From: an uncultured Treponema sp.
GTDB lineage: Bacteria > Spirochaetota > Spirochaetia > Treponematales > Treponemataceae
Direction of reading: 5' to 3'
Assembly: GCA_947176045.1 (NCBI GenBank)
Contig: CAMWPF010000112.1
Span: 1 to 5,634 of the forward strand
Length of the DNA stretch: 5,634 nucleotides
Shown piece by piece: positions 1-5,630 of this stretch. Made by a program: the position numbers and the translations under genes. How positions within the stretch are numbered: the stretch's first letter is position 1; each line of letters begins with the position of its first letter. The notes beneath the pieces are model-generated. The model worked only from the letters and a program-made list of their open reading frames with translations, was not told the DNA's origin and searched no databases.

Positions 1-158
1 GCAAAATTCGGCAGGAGGCAGCCGTTCTTGTAAATTTCCGGCTGATAGGACTTGAGTTCGTTTTCAAGCTTCTTCATCCGCATTTTCTGCTGGACTTCCG
101 GGGAATTCCTGTTGAAGAGTGATTCGAAAAAGTCTGCAACAACCTGAAAAAAACTCAT
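1..158 (-). CDS. N-terminal fragment of a small spirochaete-type hypothetical protein (DUF5312-like), cut by the window edge
   Basis: A partial gene whose ATG is at 158-156; 52 codons are readable before the left edge cuts it. The product begins MSFFQVVADFFESLFNRNS and continues with a charged, probably helical stretch containing QQKMRMKKLENELKSY and then QPEIYKNGCLLPNF. There is no signal peptide or catalytic motif. It resembles Treponema hypothetical proteins that I associate with DUF5312; this is from memory, so the family name is tentative. The frame is supported by an uninterrupted amphipathic reading, normal codon use, and a promoter placed correctly just upstream (167-195). No Shine-Dalgarno sequence precedes the ATG: the eight bases before it are CAAAAAAT. 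It is separated from the mgtC-like gene by 63 bp and appears to be its own transcription unit. Function is unknown. Confidence 0.72.
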   Translation of the reverse strand, partial: MSFFQVVADFFESLFNRNSPEVQQKMRMKKLENELKSYQPEIYKNGCLLPNF

Positions 159-166
159 ATTTTTTG

Positions 167-195
167 AGTGTAGTGTGAAAACGAATGTTTGACAA
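167..195 (-). promoter_or_regulatory. Predicted sigma70-type promoter of the left-edge gene, placed for a leaderless transcript
   Basis: On the minus strand TTGTCA (195-190) is followed by a 17-bp spacer and TACACT (172-167), matching the consensus at 5/6 and 4/6 positions. The -10 box ends 8 nt before the ATG at 158, so transcription should start near position 160, leaving a leader of about 2 nt. The boxes are seen directly; the start site is inferred. Confidence 0.6.
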
Positions 196-221
196 CTATC
201 CGGCAGTCCGCCCGCCGCAGA

Positions 222-896
222 TCAGTCGTCGGAAATTGAAATCCGCACAAGGTTTCCGGACTGCATCAGCTTCCGCGCAAGAACTCCCACGTCGAATTCG
301 CCGGGCGCCTTGACGGAAAACTTGAGGACAATCCGTTCCTTTACAATAAATTCGGACATATTCAAGTCGTGCCGAACCAAGCCGGATTCCGCAATGTCCT
401 TTTGAATCCGCGCCAAGTCAACTTCATGTCCAGAATAGACAATCGTAAGGAACTTTGTTTTCTCCGCCGGGAAGAACCGCCATTCCACGCGCTCCAGCAG
501 CACGAGGGAAAGCAGGCTGATTGCAAGCACCACGCCCGCGATGAAAAAGCAGCCGGCGCCGCACGCGATGCCCAGCGCCGCCGCCGTCCAGATGATTGCC
601 GCGGAAGTCAGCCCGCGGATGTTCAATCCCTGCCGGAGGATTGCGCCGCCGCCAAGGAATCCGATTCCCGTTACGACCGCCGCCGCAATCCTCGTGGGAT
701 CTCCGCCGCCGAAATTCAGCGCGATTGAAACAGAAAGCATGCACAAGAGCGTCGTCGATGTACTGATGAGGATGAGCGTCCGCATTCCCACCATCCGCTG
801 ATGCATCTTCCGCTCGATGCCGAGACACATTCCGCATAAAAAGCTTGCCGCCAGCCGGAGCAGGCAGTCCAAAAAGTAATTTTCAAAGACAATCAT
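222..896 (-). CDS. MgtC/SapB-family inner-membrane protein
   Basis: A 224-residue membrane protein of the MgtC/SapB family; characterised members are linked to survival at low Mg2+ and to modulation of F1Fo-ATPase or other membrane proteins. The N-terminal membrane domain (about 8-135) carries the family signatures: GIERK at 26-30, GMRT at 37-40, the glycine-rich helix GIGFLGGGAI at 77-86, and GLTSAA at 95-100 followed by W103. About five hydrophobic segments can be seen. A soluble tail (about 145-224) alternates strand and helix like the ACT-like C-terminal domain of longer MgtC proteins. I chose ATG 896-894 because GGAGGT lies 9 nt upstream and family homology begins there. The in-frame ATG at 989 would add 31 polar residues unlike MgtC and overlap the preceding gene by 52 bp. 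It follows the SDR-like gene by 41 bp with no promoter visible between, so the two are probably cotranscribed. The transported ion or partner cannot be read from sequence. Confidence 0.93.
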   Translation of the reverse strand: MIVFENYFLDCLLRLAASFLCGMCLGIERKMHQRMVGMRTLILISTSTTLLCMLSVSIALNFGGGDPTRIAAAVVTGIGFLGGGAILRQGLNIRGLTSAAIIWTAAALGIACGAGCFFIAGVVLAISLLSLVLLERVEWRFFPAEKTKFLTIVYSGHEVDLARIQKDIAESGLVRHDLNMSEFIVKERIVLKFSVKAPGEFDVGVLARKLMQSGNLVRISISDD

Positions 897-905
897 CTCG
901 CCCTG

Positions 906-911
906 ACCTCC
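906..911 (-). promoter_or_regulatory. Ribosome binding site GGAGGT that fixes the mgtC-like start
   Basis: On the minus strand GGAGGT is 9 nt before the ATG at 896. It is the only strong Shine-Dalgarno sequence in front of any gene in the window, and it decides for the 224-residue product over the longer 255-residue reading. Confidence 0.85.
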
Positions 912-937
912 AGCTTGCAAAATCCGACGCGCCGCCA

Positions 938-1672
938 TCAACGGAACAGCGCGAACGTTCCCGGAACTTTTGCGCCCGCCTTGATCCATGCCGCAGAATT
1001 CCGCGCGCCGCCCTTTCCCCGGAGCGCGTCGCTGGCATCCAAATAGTCGCGGAGCCAGGCTGCGAGGGCGGAATCTTTTTTCATCGTCTCGTTCTGGCCG
1101 TCGCCAGATATAAGAAGGACCGACACATACTCATTGTCCGCATTGAGCGCCGCAACGCTTTCCGCAAACGCGGCGAAGGCTGCCTCCGCCGCGCAGACAA
1201 TCGGCGTCACCGAAGCCGGCGGCAGCTTCCTTCCGCCAGAAGAACGCAGGACGTCTGCCGGCGTCGGACATGTTTTGAGGATGTAGACAATCCGGCTGGC
1301 AGTCTTGTGCTGCGCAATCCGGTTCAAAAATTCAATCGAAAGATATTGATAGCAGACGACCATCGCATCCAAGGCGCGCGGACAGCAGTCGACTGAAAAC
1401 GAAAGGTATTGGGAAGCAAACAGCGGCGCGTCAAAATACAGGATGGCGTCATCAATGAATCCTGCGGCAGTCTCCGCCTGAATGATAAGGGAGCGCGCCG
1501 CAATCGAGGAGCTTTTGTTCCACGGGGCGACCGAAACGCCGGACGCCGAAACCGTCTTCTCCGCGTCCATCCCTCCCGCAACGACGACAGAATGCCCCGC
1601 AAGCGCCAGTCCTTCCGCAAAGTCGGCGCAGGCAGGCAGCTCCTTCCCCGCAATCAAAATATTCTTTCCCAT
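938..1672 (-). CDS. Short-chain dehydrogenase-like protein with degraded catalytic and cofactor motifs
   Basis: A 244-residue protein with no signal peptide or clear membrane segment. The N-terminus (MGKNILIAG, then a helix and SVVVAGG) reads as the first beta-alpha-beta unit of a Rossmann fold. Around 141-175 the pattern VLRSSGGRK ... PIVCAAEAAFAAFAESVAAL follows the SDR active-site strand and long helix closely, and VSVLLISG (183-190) fits the next strand. The defining residues are missing. The TGxxxGxG cofactor loop reads AGKELPAC (8-15), the NNAG position reads FDAP (80-83), and YxxxK reads V159xxxE163. I infer a non-catalytic SDR-fold protein, perhaps a binding or regulatory subunit; a divergent unrelated Rossmann protein is possible. 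The ATG at 1672 is preferred over an in-frame TTG at 1690 because a good -10 box lies between them and the Rossmann strand starts just after the ATG. It ends 41 bp before mgtC. Existence as a gene is well supported; function is not known. Confidence 0.85.
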   Translation of the reverse strand: MGKNILIAGKELPACADFAEGLALAGHSVVVAGGMDAEKTVSASGVSVAPWNKSSSIAARSLIIQAETAAGFIDDAILYFDAPLFASQYLSFSVDCCPRALDAMVVCYQYLSIEFLNRIAQHKTASRIVYILKTCPTPADVLRSSGGRKLPPASVTPIVCAAEAAFAAFAESVAALNADNEYVSVLLISGDGQNETMKKDSALAAWLRDYLDASDALRGKGGARNSAAWIKAGAKVPGTFALFR

Positions 1673-1678
1673 AGGAAA

Positions 1679-1706
1679 AGTATACCACAAGACCGTCCGT
1701 TGAAAA
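1679..1706 (-). promoter_or_regulatory. Predicted extended -10 promoter of the SDR-like gene, leaderless placement
   Basis: On the minus strand TATACT (1684-1679) is preceded by TGG, giving an extended -10 (TGn) element, with TTTTCA (1706-1701) 16 bp upstream as a 4/6 match to the -35. Only 6 nt separate the -10 from the ATG at 1672, so the A of the ATG is the expected first transcribed base. The site sits in the 38-bp gap behind the WYL gene, so the SDR-like/mgtC pair may be transcribed both from here and by readthrough. Confidence 0.58.
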
Positions 1707-1710
1707 AGTC

Positions 1711-2670
1711 CTATATATCCGCTTCGGCAGACTCGCGCGCGGCAAGCAGCAGGATTTCACGCCGCACGTCTTCACGAATGCGCACAGGCGACAGGACGCG
1801 AACATCCGTTCCGAAGCTCAAAAGCCAGCCTGTCAGCCACGGCGCGTCAGGCGCCGACGTTTCGACGACAGCGCCTCCGTCCGCCGCGCGCTCTACGCGG
1901 GTGCAGTCGAATTCGTCCAAAAGCCGGAAGATCGAACGCGCCGAAACAGACAGCACCAGCGGCACGATAGGAAATTCCGCCGCGCCGTTGTCCGCATTCT
2001 GTGCGGCGGACGGCTCCACGCATTCCGCAGGCACGGATTCCTCGGACACGGACACGGCGTCCTCCAGCAGCGAAACGTTCCGCATCCGGCTCAGCTTGAA
2101 ATACCGCCGCGCCGCCTTCTGGTTGCAATAGCCGTACACATACCAGCCCTGCCCGCGGAACACCACCTTCCACGGCTGAACCGTCCGGCGGGACATCTCG
2201 CCGCGCCCCGAAAAATAATCGAACGCAATCTGGCGCCCGCCGACAACCGCCTCCTTCAAGAGCGCAAAAAGTCCGCGGACGGCGGCGGCAGACGGACTCC
2301 ATGGCGCGAAATCTACCGCAATCCAATCGCTGTTGCCCCGCGCCAAATGCGCGAGCTTCGCGGAAATCGCGCCGGCTTCACACGGACTGCCGCCGCCGGA
2401 AAGCTCCCGAACCGCCTTCACGCTCGACAGCACGGAAAGCCATTCCTCTTCGGACAAAACCGCCTTATCGAACGCATATCCATCGACGACGGAAATTCCG
2501 CCGCCTCGGCCGCGCTCCGCAAACACCGGCACGCCGGCGCGGCACAGCGCCTCCGTCCAACGGTATATTGTCCGCGGCGCGACGCCAAAATGCGACGCAA
2601 GCTCCCTCGCCGTAGCACGCTTCTTGTCGATGAGGATGCAGACGAATTCAAAAAGCCTGTCTATGTGCAG
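1711..2670 (-). CDS. HTH-WYL-WCX transcriptional regulator (YafY/DeoR-HTH type) with a non-canonical start codon
   Basis: A DNA-binding regulator of the WYL family. Counted from a CTG at 2670-2668 it has 319 residues, normal for the family. The DeoR-like winged helix occupies about 3-60: IDRLFEFVCILIDKKRATA, then ASHFGVAPRTIYRW, then the wing GVPVFAERGRGGGI at 46-59. The WYL domain spans about 140-202, with its name motif as WYV at 176-178 and the paired FKLSRM at 191-196. A C-terminal WCX domain covers about 237-315. WYL domains in characterised proteins bind nucleic acid or small ligands; the ligand here is unknown. From the aspS stop to the GTG at 2532 the frame holds no ATG, GTG or TTG, yet it encodes an intact HTH. 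CTG is my choice because it gives MHIDRLFE, matching the usual M-x-IDRL opening; ATA at 2664 is the alternative. Starting at GTG 2532 would delete the DNA-binding helices. The gene starts 3 nt after aspS in the same frame, suggesting translational coupling. The usual IYRD of the recognition helix is IYRW here (W38). Confidence 0.9.
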   Translation of the reverse strand: MHIDRLFEFVCILIDKKRATARELASHFGVAPRTIYRWTEALCRAGVPVFAERGRGGGISVVDGYAFDKAVLSEEEWLSVLSSVKAVRELSGGGSPCEAGAISAKLAHLARGNSDWIAVDFAPWSPSAAAVRGLFALLKEAVVGGRQIAFDYFSGRGEMSRRTVQPWKVVFRGQGWYVYGYCNQKAARRYFKLSRMRNVSLLEDAVSVSEESVPAECVEPSAAQNADNGAAEFPIVPLVLSVSARSIFRLLDEFDCTRVERAADGGAVVETSAPDAPWLTGWLLSFGTDVRVLSPVRIREDVRREILLLAARESAEADI

Positions 2671-2673
2671 ATG

Positions 2674-4494
2674 CTACGCTTCCCGCTCGGCAACAGAAAT
2701 ATGAAGCTCCGCGAGCTGCCTGTCGTCAACTTCGCTCGGACAGCTGTCCATCGGGCTTTGCGCGAACGTATTCTTCGGAAACGCGATGACTTCCTTGATT
2801 GACTCCTCGTGGCACATCAGCATGATGAGCCGGTCAAGCCCCGGAGCGATTCCGCCGTGCGGCGGCGCGCCGTACTTGAACGCCTCCGTCAAAAAGCCGA
2901 ACCGCTTCTGGCCTTCCGCCTCGTCGAATCCGACAATCTTGAAAATCCGCTTCTGAAGCTCCGGGTCGTTGATGCGGATGGAGCCGGACGCCAGCTCGTA
3001 GCCGTTCAGAACCAAATCGTACAGGTCGCCCTTGACGCTGCCGGGATCGCTTTCCAACGTCGGAAGGTACTGCTTCTGCGGCATCGTGAACATATGATGC
3101 TCCGTCTCCCATCTGCCTTCGTCCTCATTCCAAGCGAACATCGGAAAGTCCACAATCCATGCGAACTTGAACGCAGACGGGTCGGCGAGCTTCAAGTCCT
3201 TCCCCAAGCGGGAGCGAACCGCCCCCAGCGACACGCACGCAACCTTCCGCCTCGCGTCCGCGACGAACAGAAGCAGATCGCCCGGCTTCGCGCCGAGCCG
3301 CCCGCAGATTTCCTGCGACGCTCCGGCGAAGAATTTTGCGACGCCGCCTTCCAGCGTGCCGTCCGCGGAGACCTTCATCCACGCAAGCCCCTTCGCCTTG
3401 TAGATTTTCGCCGTCTCTTCCAATTCCTCGATTTTCTTGCGGCTGTAGGCTTCCGCCTGCCCGGGAACGACGAGCGCGCGGATCGCGCCGGAAGCCGCTC
3501 CCTTTTCATCCGGGGCGAGCGCGTTCCTGAACGCCGCAAAGTCGGAAAGCCCGGCCATAAAGCCGCCGTCCTGCATCCTCATCTCGAAGCGCGTGTCCGG
3601 CTTATCGGTGCCGTACCAATTGATGGCGTCGTCGTAGGCGATGCGCTCGAACTGTTCCGGCAGCTCCACGCCCAGCGTCGTCTGGAAAATGTGGCGCATC
3701 AGCCCTTCCGTCACCGAAAGAACTTCGTCGCGGTCGGTGAAGCTCATCTCCATGTCAATCTGCGTGAATTCCGGCTGGCGGTCGCCGCGCGCGTCCTCGT
3801 CGCGGTAGCAGCGCGCAATCTGAAAATACTTGTCGAAGCCGGACACCATGAGCAGCTGCTTGTACAGCTGCGGGCTTTGCGGAAGCGCGTAGAATTTCCC
3901 CGGATGCACGCGGGAAGGCACCAGATAGTCGCGGGCGCCTTCCGGCGTCGATTTGATGAACGTCGGCGTCTCGATTTCATAAAAGCCGTTTCCGCACAAA
4001 TACGTGCGCACTGCAAGCATCACCGCGGAACGCAGCGCGATGTTCCGCTGCATGGGCGCGCGCCGCAAGTCAAGATACCGGTATCGCAGCCGCAGATCTT
4101 CGTTCGGAACGACGGGCGTTCCATCCTTCTGGCGCACTTCGTCGATTTGGAACGGAAGCGGCGCGCAGGCGGTGAAAATTTCAACGTCAGTCGCCGACAC
4201 TTCGATTTCGCCGGTCGCCATCTCCTTGTTCACGTCCTTTTCGGAGCGCGCGGCGACGACGCCCTCGACGGCAATGCAATATTCGCTTTTAATGGACGAA
4301 GCAGTCTGCCGGACTGATTCGTCGGCGTCAGTTCCAACCAGAACTTGTGTGATTCCATAGCGGTCGCGGAGGCTGATGAACAGCAGCCCCCCCAGATTTC
4401 TCGTGCGCAAAACCCATCCGTTCAGCACGACGGTCTTGCCGACGTCCGACTTGCGGAGCGCGCCGCAGGTAGCTGTGCGTTTTGTTGATTTCAT
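2674..4494 (-). CDS. aspS: Aspartyl-tRNA synthetase, bacterial type, complete
   Basis: Charges tRNA-Asp with aspartate in the cytoplasm. It is 606 residues long, as expected for bacterial AspRS with the GAD insertion. Domains in order: the N-terminal OB-fold anticodon-binding domain (about 1-105, with LNGWVLRTRNLGGLLFISLR starting at 24); the class II catalytic core, with RYRYLDLRR at 137-145, QSPQLYKQLLM at 206-216 and the motif 2 loop RCYRDEDARGDRQPEFTQID at 228-247; the GAD insertion (about 290-420); and motif 3 GIAPGLDRLIMLM at 548-560 with the ATP-binding R555. The end, SEVDDRQLAELHISV, is the normal family terminus, so nothing is missing. L34 and K86 sit where discriminating bacterial AspRS carry Leu and Lys, whereas non-discriminating enzymes usually carry His and Gly. 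This suggests it acts on tRNA-Asp and not tRNA-Asn. It starts 49 bp after the WecA-like stop, has no Shine-Dalgarno sequence, and ends 3 nt before the WYL start codon. Confidence 0.98.
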   Translation of the reverse strand: MKSTKRTATCGALRKSDVGKTVVLNGWVLRTRNLGGLLFISLRDRYGITQVLVGTDADESVRQTASSIKSEYCIAVEGVVAARSEKDVNKEMATGEIEVSATDVEIFTACAPLPFQIDEVRQKDGTPVVPNEDLRLRYRYLDLRRAPMQRNIALRSAVMLAVRTYLCGNGFYEIETPTFIKSTPEGARDYLVPSRVHPGKFYALPQSPQLYKQLLMVSGFDKYFQIARCYRDEDARGDRQPEFTQIDMEMSFTDRDEVLSVTEGLMRHIFQTTLGVELPEQFERIAYDDAINWYGTDKPDTRFEMRMQDGGFMAGLSDFAAFRNALAPDEKGAASGAIRALVVPGQAEAYSRKKIEELEETAKIYKAKGLAWMKVSADGTLEGGVAKFFAGASQEICGRLGAKPGDLLLFVADARRKVACVSLGAVRSRLGKDLKLADPSAFKFAWIVDFPMFAWNEDEGRWETEHHMFTMPQKQYLPTLESDPGSVKGDLYDLVLNGYELASGSIRINDPELQKRIFKIVGFDEAEGQKRFGFLTEAFKYGAPPHGGIAPGLDRLIMLMCHEESIKEVIAFPKNTFAQSPMDSCPSEVDDRQLAELHISVAEREA

Positions 4495-4503
4495 AATGAA
4501 AGC

Positions 4504-4532
4504 ATTCTACCGAAATCGCCGCCTTGTGTACA
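4504..4532 (-). promoter_or_regulatory. Predicted sigma70-type promoter of aspS, leaderless placement
   Basis: On the minus strand TAGAAT (4509-4504, 5/6 match) has TGTACA (4532-4527, 4/6 match) 17 bp upstream. The -10 ends 9 nt before the ATG at 4494. The expected start is about position 4497, leaving a 3-nt leader (ATT). The promoter fills the short gap behind the WecA-like gene, whose TAG is at 4546-4544, so aspS is probably transcribed on its own. Confidence 0.55.
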
Positions 4533-4543
4533 GAACGGACTTT

Positions 4544-5617
4544 CTACAGCTCCGGCGTCTTTCCGCTGTTGCGCAGCTCGTTTTCCAAAGCCAGCTTTCT
4601 GAGGACGGCGCGGTTCGTGTAATGGATGACGGTGAAAAATCCAATCATGAACAACGCCGAAACAGTCAGAAGGATTGTCGCAATTTCCCGCTCCAAAGAC
4701 GCTGTCAGGCAGATTGTCGCGCAAATCAGAAGCTGGATGCCGAGAATCATGTACAACGCCTGCACTTTTCCGAATCCCAAATTCAGCAGCTTGTGGTGCA
4801 GATGCAGGCGGTCGGGACTCATAATCGGACGGCGGTCGCGCAGGCGGCGCCAGATTGCGGCAATCGTATCCAAAAGCGGAAAGGACGTCGCGACAAGCAT
4901 GATGAGGAACTTATTGTACTCAAAGCTGTCATTGTTGCTGTACAGCGGAATCGTCGCAATCATAAAGCCGAGCAGCTGGCTTCCGCCGTCGCCCATGAAA
5001 ATTTTTGCCGGCGGCCAGTTGAACACCAGAAATCCCAGCACCGCCGCAGCAAGGATGAAGCAGACAGCCGCGCCTTCCTGGAAATCGCCGTGCAGAAGGA
5101 TGCCCAACGTCACCAGCGTCGTCAAGGAAAGCGTTCCGCACAGCCCGTCCAATCCGTCGATCAAATTGTAGGCGTTGATCATTCCGACAATCCACACGAA
5201 CGTCAGCGCGACGGCGGCAGGAACAGGAAGGATCAGTCCAAAAATCTGGCGGAATCCGAATCCGTTCGCAACAACGATTCCAGATGCGACAAGCTGGACG
5301 AGCAGCTTGAAGACCGCGCGTATATCAATCAAATCATCGAGAATTCCGAACGAAAAAATCAGCAGCCCCGCGCACGTCAGCGGAAGCGCCTTGTGAAATG
5401 AAAGCTGCTTGTCGAGGTAGAAGCACAAGACGACGCAGACAAAAAATGAAACGGCGACGGCAACCCCGCCGAGCCGAGGTATATTTCCCGAATGAATTTT
5501 ACGGGCATTAACTGTATCATATAAACTGTACAATTTGCAAAAATGAATGACAACTGGAATCAACGCCGTACAGACTAAAAAAGAAACCGCTGTAAAGATG
5601 CAAGCTGAAAACGTCAT
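4544..5617 (-). CDS. WecA/TagO-type undecaprenyl-phosphate sugar-1-phosphate transferase (glycosyltransferase family 4)
   Basis: A 357-residue polytopic inner-membrane enzyme of the MraY/WecA/TagO superfamily. It should transfer a sugar-1-phosphate (commonly GlcNAc-1-P) from a UDP-sugar to undecaprenyl phosphate, the first step of lipid-linked glycan assembly. About eleven hydrophobic segments are visible. Conserved cytoplasmic motifs appear in the expected order: KIHSGNIPRLGG at 40-51, the Mg2+-binding DDLID at 94-98, NAYNLIDGLDGL at 148-159, KIFMGDGGS at 205-213, and DRLHLHHKLLNLGF at 269-282. The IPRLGG and HLHH forms point to the WecA/TagO branch; MraY would show TPTMGG-like and HHH-F/E patterns. 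The ATG at 5617 gives a natural first membrane helix, and no Shine-Dalgarno sequence precedes it. The acceptor sugar and downstream glycan cannot be told, since no other glycosyltransferase lies in the window. The gene is complete, with its TAG 49 bp before aspS. Confidence 0.95.
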   Translation of the reverse strand: MTFSACIFTAVSFLVCTALIPVVIHFCKLYSLYDTVNARKIHSGNIPRLGGVAVAVSFFVCVVLCFYLDKQLSFHKALPLTCAGLLIFSFGILDDLIDIRAVFKLLVQLVASGIVVANGFGFRQIFGLILPVPAAVALTFVWIVGMINAYNLIDGLDGLCGTLSLTTLVTLGILLHGDFQEGAAVCFILAAAVLGFLVFNWPPAKIFMGDGGSQLLGFMIATIPLYSNNDSFEYNKFLIMLVATSFPLLDTIAAIWRRLRDRRPIMSPDRLHLHHKLLNLGFGKVQALYMILGIQLLICATICLTASLEREIATILLTVSALFMIGFFTVIHYTNRAVLRKLALENELRNSGKTPEL

Positions 5618-5624
5618 GTTCTAT

Positions 5625-5630
5625 GTTATA
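5625..5630 (-). promoter_or_regulatory. Predicted -10 element of the WecA-like gene (the -35 would lie beyond the window)
   Basis: On the minus strand TATAAC (5/6 match) ends 7 nt before the ATG at 5617. Only four more bases are visible upstream, so the -35 cannot be judged. The spacing matches the other three candidate leaderless starts in the window, which is the main reason for listing it. Confidence 0.42.

Noticed and set aside
189..194. Perfect TTGACA on the plus strand as a rightward promoter
   Set aside because: No AT-rich -10 follows at 16-18 bp (the sequence there is GC-rich) and no plus-strand gene lies downstream. The overlapping minus-strand TTGTCA has a proper partner.
196..221. 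GC-rich inverted segment after the mgtC-like stop as an intrinsic terminator
   Set aside because: Only 3-4 bp can pair and no T-run follows on the minus strand, so I cannot support a terminator here. None of the other gaps holds a convincing one either.
897..989. Upstream in-frame ATG at 989 giving a 255-residue MgtC-like protein
   Set aside because: It overlaps the preceding gene, adds 31 residues without family similarity, and ignores the strong GGAGGT placed for ATG 896.
1673..1690. TTG at 1690 as the start of the SDR-like gene
   Set aside because: A good extended -10 box lies between this TTG and the ATG at 1672, no Shine-Dalgarno precedes the TTG, and the six extra residues do not belong to the Rossmann strand. 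It remains possible only on a readthrough transcript from the WYL gene.
2418..2651. Minus-strand frame of 77 codons overlapping the WYL HTH region
   Set aside because: It is out of frame with the HTH, has a Ser/Arg-rich composition and no family resemblance; the correct HTH is read in the frame that continues from aspS.
2809..4317. Open reading frame of 502 codons on the plus strand
   Set aside because: It is fully antisense to aspS, has an Arg/His-rich composition with no recognisable domain, and is explained by the GC-biased codon positions of the real gene opposite.
4376..5401. Open reading frame of 341 codons on the plus strand
   Set aside because: It is antisense to the WecA-like gene and the aspS start; its low-complexity Gln/Arg/Asp-rich product is the mirror of hydrophobic membrane codons, with no promoter or RBS.
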